DNA of 64,000 nucleotides from an uncultured Caryophanales bacterium. Lineage in GTDB: Bacteria; Bacillota_I; Bacilli_A; RFN20; CAG-826. The stretch's first letter is position 1, and each line of letters begins with the position of its first letter. The stretch covers positions 64,616 through 128,615 of the forward strand of contig CAMKPL010000002.1 of the NCBI GenBank assembly GCA_946414655.1. The letters are read 5' to 3'. The notes under the pieces are model-generated. The model had not been told where the DNA came from, did not search any database, and saw nothing but the letters and a program-made list of their open reading frames with translations. Made by a program: the position numbers and the translations under genes. Shown in pieces: positions 43,880-53,084 of this stretch.

Positions 43880-45025
43880 ATGGAAGAAACACAAAAGAAA
43901 AAAAGAAATAAGTTTCATTTATTTAAGCATCATCTTCATGACGAGAATAACGACATTGAATTTCGTGGTCCTCTTTCATACCGACATCTGCGCATTATAG
44001 CGTGGGTTTTTATGATGTTTATGGCTATGTCCGTTGTTTTTAGCGTCTTCGTTAAATTCCCGTTATTTAGTAAACCAGATGACGTTAAAAACGCTTATCG
44101 AATAACTTCAGATGTTTTCTCTTGGATTGGTACTTTGGCTTTACCAGTCTTCTTGATTGCGAACTTCTCTGTCATTATGAGAAGCCATAAGAATTATAAG
44201 AAGATTCTAATGTTACACGGCTTTACAGCTCTTGGTTTAATGGCCGTCGCCTATCTTATAGTTTTCCGCTACTACTTTACTTTATCCATGAGATTTGTTG
44301 GATTAGAGTATGTTGATAGTAAGGATGTAATTGAAACATTACTGAATATTAATCCTTCCAAGTTTGTTTATTTAAATGTTTTTATCGATTTATTCCTTTG
44401 CTCTTTGACCTATACATTCTTAACCTATGAACCAAAGAAATATTTCCAAGGTAAAAAGATTGTTTTTTTCCGTCTTTTGGTTTTAATTCCAATTCTTTAT
44501 GAACTTGGCTCAATTTATGTTAAATTGCACGCCTTATCAACCCCAGAGTTTATGATTCCATGGTATGTCTTCCCATTATTAACAACCAAACCTCCATTAC
44601 TCTTATTAGCATTCTTCTTACTCGTGCTTATTTCTGCTTTACGCAAAAAACGATATTTAATGAACGGTCATACAGAAGATGAATATGATCGTTATTTAAA
44701 GACTAACGCGAATTCATTATCGTTCTCTATCATTACTTGTATCGTTTTATTTATTGCGATTATTTTAGATATCATTATTGCCTCGATCTGTAGCGTCTCA
44801 ATTGCAACAAAGATGGGTATTGATGTTGAAACTGGAGTTGATATCGTGATGAAATCGGGACTTGGCAAAACAATCACGGTAATTTTTATCTTCCCATTAA
44901 TTATTCTCTTCTCTTATTCAAGAGATTATCAAGATAACTTAATTGATAAGATAATTCCACTGGTTGGAATTGGTGTTTGTGTCTATTCTGTCGTTGAAAC
45001 GTTTGTTCAACTATTGGCAGCATAA
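43880..45025 (+). CDS. polytopic membrane protein, unknown function
   Basis: A 381-residue protein with a charged, His-rich cytosolic N-terminus (HLFKHHLHDENND) and about eight predicted TM helices (about 40-60, 85-105, 115-135, 165-182, 200-218, 232-258, 285-308, 325-345). I do not recognise a family. A NERD-domain gene starts 11 bases after its stop with a GGAG site, so the two form an operon. The pairing of an unknown membrane protein with a NERD protein has no function I can name. Confidence 0.75.
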   Translation: MEETQKKKRNKFHLFKHHLHDENNDIEFRGPLSYRHLRIIAWVFMMFMAMSVVFSVFVKFPLFSKPDDVKNAYRITSDVFSWIGTLALPVFLIANFSVIMRSHKNYKKILMLHGFTALGLMAVAYLIVFRYYFTLSMRFVGLEYVDSKDVIETLLNINPSKFVYLNVFIDLFLCSLTYTFLTYEPKKYFQGKKIVFFRLLVLIPILYELGSIYVKLHALSTPEFMIPWYVFPLLTTKPPLLLLAFFLLVLISALRKKRYLMNGHTEDEYDRYLKTNANSLSFSIITCIVLFIAIILDIIIASICSVSIATKMGIDVETGVDIVMKSGLGKTITVIFIFPLIILFSYSRDYQDNLIDKIIPLVGIGVCVYSVVETFVQLLAA

Positions 45026-45036
45026 GGAGAGAAAAG

Positions 45037-45756
45037 ATGTCTTTTGGTGGAAACAACTTCGAAGATATGTGGTTTATTGCTTCAGTCTGGGCCGATAGTG
45101 AGCGTGCAAGACGCCGCTATGAAGAAGAATGGGAAGAAGAGCAAAAAGAAAAGGCTAGACAAGCAAGACCACAAATTTCGGAAACAAATCGTGCCCGCAT
45201 AAGAGAAATTTCTCGTGATGTTGAAAATAACCTTCGCGGAATTGAAGCTGAAGAAAAGATTCATTCATATCTTAATCCAGGTCCTTTTGCCCGAGTCCCT
45301 CATTATGAATTAAAGAATGTTTATCTTGTGGATGTTAATGGAATGTCTCATGAGATTGATTTCATAGAAATCAGAGAAACAGGAATCTTCTGCATTGAAG
45401 TTAAAAACTGGGCTGGAGACATCCGTGGAGGAAGGCAAGACAAATACTGGTCCTCAAACGGAAACAGTCGTCGCAACCCATGTTTCCAAAACGATACGCA
45501 CATTCGCGCTATTCACGATATTATCGGTAAAAAGCCTCATATTACATCAGTAATAGTGATGGCACAGAATAACGCTCGTCCAATCGGAATTGATGGCGTA
45601 ATTAACCTCAACGACTTCCGTTCTTACATGTCCTCATTTGCAGAAAAGGTTATCTCTTTAGAAGAGATGCATCGCATCTATTCCTTGTTAGAACAAGCTA
45701 GAGTCAAAATGAGTCGACAAGAACATGTCGAAAACATTAAAAAATATGGAAAATAA
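45037..45756 (+). CDS. NERD (nuclease-related) domain protein
   Basis: A 239-residue protein with a charged N-terminal coil (about 20-55, Glu/Arg/Lys-rich) and a NERD domain at about 60-185: HEIDFIEIRETGIFCIEVKNWAG, split here as EIDFI (Asp107) and IEVKNWAG (Glu/Lys pair about 119-121), matching the D...ExK core of restriction-like nucleases. NERD proteins are thought to act on DNA, but function is poorly known. It is co-transcribed with the upstream membrane protein gene. Confidence 0.85.
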   Translation: MSFGGNNFEDMWFIASVWADSERARRRYEEEWEEEQKEKARQARPQISETNRARIREISRDVENNLRGIEAEEKIHSYLNPGPFARVPHYELKNVYLVDVNGMSHEIDFIEIRETGIFCIEVKNWAGDIRGGRQDKYWSSNGNSRRNPCFQNDTHIRAIHDIIGKKPHITSVIVMAQNNARPIGIDGVINLNDFRSYMSSFAEKVISLEEMHRIYSLLEQARVKMSRQEHVENIKKYGK

Positions 45757-45780
45757 AAGAACCCATTGGGTTCTTTTTTA
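45755..45780. terminator. bidirectional terminator
   Basis: AAAGAACCC/GGGTTCTTT with ATT loop and T/A runs, between converging NERD and XRE genes. Confidence 0.85.
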
Positions 45781-46362
45781 ATGTTTCATTTTGCCATATA
45801 AGATGATGGCTATTTGCATCGGGATCCCAAGTAGGAATATTGTCCAGACTCGGTCGCTCAAGAACTGTAAGAAACTTGCGACAAGAATGGACCAAAGGAA
45901 TGCTGATGTAAACCCATAGTAAAGAGCTTTTCGATGGAAATGGCGGTGGTTTGCAACAGTCAGCATTATAAACGAAATTGGTGCTGACCAAACAAAGACA
46001 ATCCACCAACTGGCATCAAATCTAATTAATGCCCAAACATAGATAATTGTCGCAATCATCCATACAACGGAAACAAGTAAGGAAGTGATGATAACTTTGT
46101 TATATCGATCAAGCGCATTTCCTTTTGTATATTTCTTTTTATTTTCCGGTGTAGCTTCGTGTGTGAGGTAGTCTAAAGAGACTCCATAAAACTCACAAAG
46201 TTCATTTAAAGTAACGATATCTGGGATGGTTTCACCCTTCTCCCATTTCGATATAGATTTGTCTGAATAATTGAATTTTTCAGCCAGTTCAAGCTGTGTT
46301 AATTTAGCATTTTTTCTTAGTTCAGCAAGGTTCTCGCCAATAATTTCTCGAATGTTTTTCAT
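45778..46362 (-). CDS. XRE-family regulator with membrane domain
   Basis: A 194-residue protein with an N-terminal XRE HTH (about 8-62, LTQLELAEKFNYSDKSISKWE) followed by about four TM helices (about 88-190). Such HTH-membrane proteins are common in Firmicutes and probably sense an envelope or membrane signal. It converges with the NERD gene. Promoter: TTGCAA, 17 bases, TATTAT, 6 bases, ATG, so a leaderless transcript. Confidence 0.88.
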   Translation of the reverse strand: MKNIREIIGENLAELRKNAKLTQLELAEKFNYSDKSISKWEKGETIPDIVTLNELCEFYGVSLDYLTHEATPENKKKYTKGNALDRYNKVIITSLLVSVVWMIATIIYVWALIRFDASWWIVFVWSAPISFIMLTVANHRHFHRKALYYGFTSAFLWSILVASFLQFLSDRVWTIFLLGIPMQIAIILYGKMKH

Positions 46363-46368
46363 GAACTT

Positions 46369-46397
46369 ATAATAGAACTGTTGTGTAGAATTTGCAA
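46369..46397 (-). promoter_or_regulatory. leaderless promoter of the XRE-membrane regulator gene
   Basis: Minus strand TTGCAA (46392-46397), 17 bases, TATTAT (46369-46374), then 6 bases to the ATG at 46362. Confidence 0.7.
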
Positions 46398-46566
46398 CAA
46401 GAATTAAAAATTCTAATTTTAAGAGAACTTGAAAAATCGCTCTATTTTTGGGAGAACTAAGTTCTATTTATTTGGTACGCACACAATAGGGTTACCTTTA
46501 CATTGACATAATTTATTATTATGGTCGGAAGTTTTGGAGGAAAAGCGCTAAATAGTTTCGAAAATT

Positions 46567-47478
46567 ATGAAAAAACTACTTCTCACTTACATCCTAACAA
46601 TTGGGATTTGTGCTGTGGCTGGTGTCTCAACTGGCATCATCCTTAAAAAGACCATTGGCCCGATTGACGAAACTTACCCACCAGGCTTCGATCCAAAAGA
46701 ATTCTCGCCAGACGTTGATGCTATTTGGAAAAAGTATGAAGCCTTATCGGATAAATCCATCAACGGAGTGAAGAGCTTCTCTGATGCTGATGTCATGAAC
46801 GTTGCATTTGAAAAGTTCAGACGAATGCCGAATTGCTACTTCTACTCGATTGGAGATGCGAAGACAATCGTTACTCAAACCGTTCGAAATGCATTCATTA
46901 AAAATGGAGATGAGTATTACGAAGATCAAATTTCGTTCTCCTCAATGGTCGCGTTAGCGAAACGATCTTACCAGCACGGTAAGGACGGAAAAGTTGACGT
47001 CCATGATGGAAGTCCAAGGGATTCCGAGCACGCCACGTATCCTCAAACGCCTACAAAAACATTTGAAAAAGAGGAATACAAGGAATATCTCGGTAAAACT
47101 CTTGATGAAATGTTTATCTACGTTATCTCTGATAAAACAACGATAGACAGTTCACGAACAACACGCGGAGATGATGTTGTCATCAAGATGAATCTTAATC
47201 CGAATCTCAGTACCTTCTATTACAAGACACAGATGCTGAACCTCTCTGGATTAAGTAATCTCCCACCATTTGAAGAGGTGAAACTAACTTATACGTTGAG
47301 TAAAGATCTAGTTCTTAAGCACCTCTCCATTGATGAAACGTTTACTGCGACTAAGGAAGGAATTCCTGTCCCAGCTAAAACAAACAACGTTCTCGAATAC
47401 TACTACCATGTTGGAGAAATGAAAATCCCTTCATGGAATGAAGAATTCGACTTCTCGATTAAAAATAAGGAGGCTTAA
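46567..47478 (+). CDS. membrane-anchored exported protein, unknown; first gene of envelope operon
   Basis: A 303-residue protein with an N-terminal TM/signal anchor (about 3-28) and an external, mixed alpha/beta domain with no family I recognise. A GGAGG lies 26 bases upstream of the ATG, which is too far to serve it directly; a TTTACA-17-TATGGT promoter at about 46497-46525 would put the transcription start near 46531. No earlier in-frame start exists because a TAA lies 18 bases upstream. The next gene starts 2 bases after its stop, with GGAGG inside this gene. It probably works with the large protein downstream. Confidence 0.75.
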   Translation: MKKLLLTYILTIGICAVAGVSTGIILKKTIGPIDETYPPGFDPKEFSPDVDAIWKKYEALSDKSINGVKSFSDADVMNVAFEKFRRMPNCYFYSIGDAKTIVTQTVRNAFIKNGDEYYEDQISFSSMVALAKRSYQHGKDGKVDVHDGSPRDSEHATYPQTPTKTFEKEEYKEYLGKTLDEMFIYVISDKTTIDSSRTTRGDDVVIKMNLNPNLSTFYYKTQMLNLSGLSNLPPFEEVKLTYTLSKDLVLKHLSIDETFTATKEGIPVPAKTNNVLEYYYHVGEMKIPSWNEEFDFSIKNKEA

Positions 47479-47480
47479 GA

Positions 47481-50400
47481 ATGAAACCAAAAATGAAAAA
47501 AGCCCTTAAACGTGCAGCCATCATTTCTACCGGCGTATTAGCATTCGCTGGTACATTCATTGGTGGTTACATGGTTACCCCAAACCGTACAAAGTACATT
47601 GATGTTTCAGTCGACACACCTGAACCAACAGCCTTTGGTCAATTTGTCACAAAAATTACAAAAGACATTGGTTTGGACGAAGACGATACTGCCGCCAAAT
47701 ACTTAAATGCGCAGTTCGATAATTTCGAAATGACTTACAAAACATCAAGCGATGCTGCTTTCACAAACCATATTGGTTTGGAAGGCAACATTGATTTCAG
47801 AATGTCCGCTCTTTCACTTAGCGGTGTTGAATTCAATGTTGATGCGGTTGCAGATTACAATGGAAAACAACTTCCATTAACTTTAGGTCGTTTCCAAGAT
47901 GATATGTATTTTAGATTAAAAGACCTCAAGTTAAAGATGACTGATTTCACCGGCGAAAAACTCGTTGATGAATATTGGTACGCTTTCGCTGTTTATGCAG
48001 ATATGGATTTCCCAAAATTCATGAAGAGTATTGGTGAATTCGCTGGCGAAAAGATTGAAGGACTTCTCAAAGCATTAATCAATGGTTCAAGCGAAGAAGA
48101 AGAACCATCTAATGCCAAAGGCATTGAAGATGTTCAAGCCGGAGGTTTTGACTTCTCTTCACTTCTAAGCAGCGGACCAAAAGAAGAACACATTGGAAAC
48201 GAATGGCTCTTTACTCTTGGTGGAGAAAATAGTGATTTCTGCATTAAGATTACAACTAACGAAGCATTCGAACTAAAATATGTTGATTTAGGAACAATCT
48301 CCTTTGGAGACATTACCATTAGTGGTGGAATCAATGTTAATCTTCGCGATTATGAAGATTTCGTTTCTCCAGCCAGTGGAAATGACTTTGTTGAAGTTTT
48401 TAACTTCACAGGTGTTACTAATAAATTATTCTCTATTTTAAAAGAAGATGGAGAGCATCAACGTTTCGGTTTCAAATTTGCTCTTGATTTAGACAATGTT
48501 GAAAAGATCAAAGATGTTACAAAGGTCATCGATATCGCTCGTATTGAAGGATCTGTTAATGTTAACTTTGATGAATTACTTGACTTAAGTCAATATGTTG
48601 TTGGAGCCGAATCAGTTGAAGCTCAAAAAGAAGATTTAAGTCTTCAGGAAGCAATCAATAAACTAGGATTTAACTTACAAGTTGATTTAATCGGTCAAAA
48701 TGACAATGAATACGCTAACTTTGACCTCGGATTTGCCGATGGAACAGGTTATGTTCGTTTTAACGAACAAGAAGATGTTAATCATAACAAAAAAGCAGTT
48801 ATGAAACTCAAAATGGATACCGAAACCACTAACCGTATCGTAAATATGGTTCCTGATATGATTGAGTCAACTAGTGGTGAAGAAAGCACCGATTCTATTG
48901 AAACTCTGAAATCTTTCTTAACGGATGATTTAATTGGATCTGTAGAAAAAGGTGATTTCTCATTTATTTTAGATATCCTTGAAACACTCAAAAGTGATGA
49001 ATCTGGTATTCACGTTGGTTTAAACCTTTCCTCACTTGGAATTGGTAAAGACGCTCGTGTTACTTTAAATTTACAAAATGATCCAAACGTTGGCCGTGTT
49101 GAAGAAATTTTCGAAGGTTTAACTACTGACGAAGAAAGAATTAACGCCTTCAATGAATTTGAAGCTTTAGGCAACACAAGTGAATTATCAGTTGAGGCAA
49201 ACAACATCTCCTTTGGAGATTATGTTGCTAATATCAGCGCTAGAACAGCTAAGTTTAGTGCTGTTGACCTTGGTAACAAGGGTGATTATCAATCCGTGCA
49301 ATTCATTCCAGATGTTATTGATCAGGTCAGTGATTTTATCCAAAGTAAGAAAACTGGATTTAAGGTTACTGGTTCCATGAAAGATAGTGCTGGTTTAGGC
49401 ACTGAATTCCGTGGTGAAGGTCAATTAAACAATAACGACGAAGTTAAACGTGGTTATGGAACTATGCACATTGACGAATATAAATATCACGCTAACACAA
49501 TTTGGGCACAACACGACATGGCTGTTGATGTTGCTAACGTTGCAAGTAATATTGTTCCAGCATATGAACAAAACGGCGTTACTTATAAACGTCAAAACAA
49601 CAACCAAGCCTTATTTGTCTATGGCGATCCAAATGCCGCTAATATTAAAGGTAAGTTACGCTTACAAACATTCACTGATATCTTAGATATCGTGAAAACA
49701 TTCGTTGGTGATTATGGAACCGATCCAAAATTCACCAAGTTCCTTGGACCGATCATTGAATTAATGGGTTTTGGAACTTTAGGTGACATTATTCATTCAA
49801 AAGACTATGTTAAGCTCGCTAGTAACGAACTTTTACAAGAAGTCTCCGTGATTAATAACGGAGGTGGACTTCGTGTTGTCATTTCAAAAGTAATGCTTGG
49901 TTTACCAAGCGATATTACAATCGAAGTTGCTTTCAATGGTGACAATGAAACCGGTAATCAAACATTGAAATCATTAGACGTTGTTAATTTTGCTATGGGA
50001 ACAGGAGATGACGCCAAACTCCTCAATTTCCATTTCCAACTCGAAGATTATGACGAAAATTATCAATCCGTCATTAATCGCGCCAACGTTGCTAATGAAA
50101 AATATATGAACCTTGATGGTATCAAAGTCTTATTAGACTTAGGCATCAACACAACCAAACCAAATTACTGGCACTTAAAAGCAAGCGCACACGTGAACGC
50201 TTTAATCATTAATATTGATTTAACAGATATTGATTTCTACATTTATGTTGATGGCGAAAAAGCGAAGGTTTATGGTAAGTTTGGTAACATCCCAGTTGAT
50301 GGTGCTTATACCCAAGACGTCACACCGGTATTTGGTGAAATTCTTGGTTCCAAGAAGATGTCTGCCGAATTCACATTTGAAACATATAATGATGATGAAC

Positions 50401-51107
50401 ATAACGGCGTCTCTGGTGTCTTCAATATTTCTCGTACGTTATCTTCTCCAGAATCACGCACAATTCGTGAAGGATGGTTCAATTACCGTACCGAAAAATA
50501 CTGGGATAATAAGACCTATCATTATCGTAGTGATGGCCGTAACTTCCTTGATAACATTGCCACATATCTCTTAGGTGGTGTGATCGGTATTAAATCTAGC
50601 TACCTTAATTCCAAGTTGCTTGGAAATATGTCTTCAAGCAGCAGTGAAACACCAGCTGGTAATTTCACCAATACATTTACTAGTACAGGATTTAATTGTG
50701 GTCGTGAAAACTATGAAGGTGTTGAAGCAAACGTTATTCGTTTGGGTCTTAACCTCAATGAATTAGTTGGCATTGACGCACTTCGTGAACTTGAAGCAAC
50801 AATTGTTTCTAAAGAAGTTACTTATACTCATAACAATGAACAAAAGACCATGGAAATCCTTGGTAAATTAGTTGCTTCTCTTCGTGTCCACTTCATTGCT
50901 GATATCAATGTTTCATTTACAGCAACCGTGAATGATGCTGAACTTGATAGGGATAAAGCACTTGAAAAGTGGAACACAAACGGACAATCTCGTTTGACGG
51001 CGTTAAGTGGAGACATTAATGAAAAAGTCATTAGTGCGACAGAAAATAGTTCTTACTATAATAACGCCAATAACCCATACACTTATAACTGGGAATCTCC
51101 AAGATAA
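47481..51107 (+). CDS. giant exported beta-rich protein, unknown
   Basis: A 1208-residue protein with a basic N-terminus and one TM/signal anchor (about 12-33, no lipobox Cys), the rest external. The external part reads as several beta-rich modules of about 230-300 residues (roughly 55-290, 300-605, 610-900, 905-1180). Each has long alternating hydrophobic strands, Asn/Asp-rich turns and short amphipathic helices; the phrase ISFGD recurs at module ends. By eye this resembles repeated lipoprotein-type (LolA/LppX-like) or groove-forming lipid-carrier folds, but I recognise no named family. It sits between an anchored partner and a PAP2 lipid phosphatase gene. Confidence 0.75.
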   Translation: MKPKMKKALKRAAIISTGVLAFAGTFIGGYMVTPNRTKYIDVSVDTPEPTAFGQFVTKITKDIGLDEDDTAAKYLNAQFDNFEMTYKTSSDAAFTNHIGLEGNIDFRMSALSLSGVEFNVDAVADYNGKQLPLTLGRFQDDMYFRLKDLKLKMTDFTGEKLVDEYWYAFAVYADMDFPKFMKSIGEFAGEKIEGLLKALINGSSEEEEPSNAKGIEDVQAGGFDFSSLLSSGPKEEHIGNEWLFTLGGENSDFCIKITTNEAFELKYVDLGTISFGDITISGGINVNLRDYEDFVSPASGNDFVEVFNFTGVTNKLFSILKEDGEHQRFGFKFALDLDNVEKIKDVTKVIDIARIEGSVNVNFDELLDLSQYVVGAESVEAQKEDLSLQEAINKLGFNLQVDLIGQNDNEYANFDLGFADGTGYVRFNEQEDVNHNKKAVMKLKMDTETTNRIVNMVPDMIESTSGEESTDSIETLKSFLTDDLIGSVEKGDFSFILDILETLKSDESGIHVGLNLSSLGIGKDARVTLNLQNDPNVGRVEEIFEGLTTDEERINAFNEFEALGNTSELSVEANNISFGDYVANISARTAKFSAVDLGNKGDYQSVQFIPDVIDQVSDFIQSKKTGFKVTGSMKDSAGLGTEFRGEGQLNNNDEVKRGYGTMHIDEYKYHANTIWAQHDMAVDVANVASNIVPAYEQNGVTYKRQNNNQALFVYGDPNAANIKGKLRLQTFTDILDIVKTFVGDYGTDPKFTKFLGPIIELMGFGTLGDIIHSKDYVKLASNELLQEVSVINNGGGLRVVISKVMLGLPSDITIEVAFNGDNETGNQTLKSLDVVNFAMGTGDDAKLLNFHFQLEDYDENYQSVINRANVANEKYMNLDGIKVLLDLGINTTKPNYWHLKASAHVNALIINIDLTDIDFYIYVDGEKAKVYGKFGNIPVDGAYTQDVTPVFGEILGSKKMSAEFTFETYNDDEHNGVSGVFNISRTLSSPESRTIREGWFNYRTEKYWDNKTYHYRSDGRNFLDNIATYLLGGVIGIKSSYLNSKLLGNMSSSSSETPAGNFTNTFTSTGFNCGRENYEGVEANVIRLGLNLNELVGIDALRELEATIVSKEVTYTHNNEQKTMEILGKLVASLRVHFIADINVSFTATVNDAELDRDKALEKWNTNGQSRLTALSGDINEKVISATENSSYYNNANNPYTYNWESPR

Positions 51108-51110
51108 TTT

Positions 51111-51818
51111 ATGAACGTTAGAAAGCAAGTTTTCTTCTGGCTATCAGTTTCCTTCTTCGCTTTGTTTGTCCTTTGGACAATCTTGGTGAAAGTTGTTGAT
51201 GTGGAAACAATTTATAACGGCACTAAGCTTGGCTTTTATCATCTCAATTATAAGTTTGGTGATTTGGTTACCGAATTCGGTAAATATGAATTCATGAGAG
51301 TCGTCTCCGGCATTCTTCTTTATATATCCTTAGGATATACATTGATTCTTGTCGTAGTCGCTCTCATCCAACTCATCAAATACAAATCACTCAAGAAGGT
51401 GAATCCGATCTTTTATTTCCTAGCTGGAGCGTATCTTCTCATCGCAATACTTTATGTATTCTTTGAGCTTGTGCATATTAATTACTCTCCAGATAGTGTT
51501 GCTGGAAGCTTAAAAGCTTCCTATCCATCAACCCACGTTTTCGTGGGAGGATCACTCTTCTTACTGAACAGTTATGTTCTTCTGAAATTCTTATGGGTGA
51601 AAGATGATTTGTTTAAAACATTAATTCATCTATCAACCGTCGTTCTCACCTGTTTAATTGTCCTGACCAGACTCTTAGCAGTGAAACATTGGCTAACCGA
51701 TATTATCGGTGCAGTCATTCTAACTTGTAGCGTCTATTTCCTCTTTATTGGGATGTGCCGTTGGCTCATTCCAACAGAGGTCAAAGACGAGTACATTGAA
51801 CTCAAGGAAGAGGAATAA
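51111..51818 (+). CDS. PAP2-family membrane phosphatase
   Basis: A 235-residue integral membrane acid phosphatase of the PAP2 superfamily, acting on lipid phosphates such as phosphatidate, PGP or undecaprenyl-PP. Six TM helices are visible. The C2 motif is YPSTHVF (about 139-145) and the C3 motif is RLLAVKHWLTDIIGA (about 186-200) with the catalytic His and Asp. The C1 KxxxxxxRP motif is not clear. It starts 3 bases after the giant gene's stop, so it is the last gene of the operon. Confidence 0.88.
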   Translation: MNVRKQVFFWLSVSFFALFVLWTILVKVVDVETIYNGTKLGFYHLNYKFGDLVTEFGKYEFMRVVSGILLYISLGYTLILVVVALIQLIKYKSLKKVNPIFYFLAGAYLLIAILYVFFELVHINYSPDSVAGSLKASYPSTHVFVGGSLFLLNSYVLLKFLWVKDDLFKTLIHLSTVVLTCLIVLTRLLAVKHWLTDIIGAVILTCSVYFLFIGMCRWLIPTEVKDEYIELKEEE

Positions 51819-51836
51819 CTAAAAAACTCAATAAAT

Positions 51837-51862
51837 GGGCTCTACGGAGCCTTTTTTATTGA
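51837..51862 (+). terminator. terminator of the envelope operon
   Basis: GGCTC/GAGCC hairpin followed by TTTTTTATT. Confidence 0.85.
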
Positions 51863-51915
51863 TTTCAATCTACGATTGGTATAAAGTTATCTCGTAAATT
51901 TGAAAGGAGAAGAAA

Positions 51916-52434
51916 ATGAACGAAAAAAATAAAACCTTAATTAGCGGCATCTTCTGTATTATCCTTGGTGTCTTAATCGCCATCTTTGGTGGTCAAAAGG
52001 TCCTTGATATCTATTTTGGTGTTGTCGCTTTAGTGTCTGGTCTTTGCTTAATCGCTTATAGTGTTTATGCGCTGAGCAAGAAACAACCAGTTCCATCAAC
52101 AGCACTTATTCTTGGATTTGTTCTAAGCGCAGTTGGTATCACTCTTTTCACAGACTACCTTACCGTTGGAGCTTTAATCAATTTCTTAGTCATTGTCATC
52201 CTTGGTAGTGGTGTTGGAATTCTTTGTTATGGGATCTATCTTTTAATAAAGAAAGAAACAGTTCCTGGACTAATGAATTTAGCTCTCGGAATCGTTGGAG
52301 TGGTGGTCTCAGTTCTTTACATTGCTGTTACTGATTTCCGTAGCATATTCTGGATTATTGTCGGTATTTTAATTGCCGTCTATGGTCTTGTTGAATTCAT
52401 CTATGGGCTCAAAGAAGTAAGCAAGAAAAAATAA
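51916..52434 (+). CDS. HdeD/DUF308-like small membrane protein
   Basis: A 172-residue protein with six short TM helices in three similar hairpins, each carrying a Gly-rich GIxxIxxGxxxI pattern (LISGIFCIILGVLIAIFGG; LALGIVGVVVSVLYIAV; IIVGILIAVYGLVEFIYG). This fits the DUF308/HdeD-like family, often linked to acid or envelope stress but with no defined activity. It has an AAAGGAGAAG ribosome-binding site and is flanked by terminators. Confidence 0.7.
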   Translation: MNEKNKTLISGIFCIILGVLIAIFGGQKVLDIYFGVVALVSGLCLIAYSVYALSKKQPVPSTALILGFVLSAVGITLFTDYLTVGALINFLVIVILGSGVGILCYGIYLLIKKETVPGLMNLALGIVGVVVSVLYIAVTDFRSIFWIIVGILIAVYGLVEFIYGLKEVSKKK

Positions 52435-52455
52435 TTGGGATTTGAAAATAAATCA

Positions 52456-52477
52456 CCAGCAATTCCTGGTTAAACAA
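52456..52477 (+). repeat. dispersed CCAGCAA motif, intergenic copy
   Basis: CCAGCAATTCCTGGTTAAAC, palindromic variant, between the HdeD-like gene and a terminator. Confidence 0.7.
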
Positions 52478-52481
52478 AAGA

Positions 52482-52514
52482 AAAAACTGCATCCTTATTG
52501 ATGCAGTTTTTCTT
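52482..52514. terminator. bidirectional terminator
   Basis: AAAAACTGCAT/ATGCAGTTTTT, between converging membrane-protein genes. Confidence 0.9.
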
Positions 52515-52528
52515 CTTTCAATTTCTAA

Positions 52529-52954
52529 TTATTTGGATTCTTTTTTGCCTAAGAAAGCCAGAACTGTTAAACCACAAACTAAGGCACCAGCAACAATGAG
52601 AAGAACTGCTGTTGCGGTTAATGTACCCGTGGCGGTAATCTTTTCAGCGGCTTTACTAGGAGCTAAAAGAACGAAGATACCAGAAGCAAGTAAAGCTACG
52701 GCATCTACTGGAAGAACGAACTTACGGAACTTGGTTGGGATTAAGCAAACCACTAATAAGGCTGCTCCAACAACTAAGCAAATAAAACTCACAAGTGCGA
52801 AAACGTTGCTTCCACGTTCGAAAACGAGTTGATAATAGTTTCCGAAATTTGAACCATCAACACGTGTCGCAACTGTTTGAGCAGAAATGCCAAAGGCAAT
52901 TGCAACAAGAATCACACAAACTAGAGAGATAACTGGGATTAAAATTTTGCGCAT
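52529..52954 (-). CDS. four-TM small membrane protein, unknown function
   Basis: A 141-residue integral membrane protein: TM segments at about 5-24, 52-72, 79-100 and 112-134, with one external loop of about 28 residues after TM1 containing NYYQLVFERGSN. I do not recognise a family. Size and layout match the gene at 39486-39953. It is expressed from a clear promoter and has an AAAGG site 12 bases upstream of the ATG. Confidence 0.75.
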   Translation of the reverse strand: MRKILIPVISLVCVILVAIAFGISAQTVATRVDGSNFGNYYQLVFERGSNVFALVSFICLVVGAALLVVCLIPTKFRKFVLPVDAVALLASGIFVLLAPSKAAEKITATGTLTATAVLLIVAGALVCGLTVLAFLGKKESK

Positions 52955-52987
52955 AATTTTTGTTAACCTTTCTTAGAAAGCACGTAA

Positions 52988-53016
52988 ATTATATGTAAAA
53001 TAGCACTTCTTTGCAA
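52988..53016 (-). promoter_or_regulatory. promoter of the 141-residue membrane protein gene
   Basis: Minus strand TTGCAA (53011-53016), 17 bases, TATAAT (52988-52993). A further TTGCAA at 53022-53027 lies on the side facing the nucleotidyltransferase gene. Confidence 0.75.
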
Positions 53017-53084
53017 CATATTTGCAACTATAATAGAAAAATCGCGATTAATAGATTACAATATGTCTCGTTGAGGTGAAAGAT

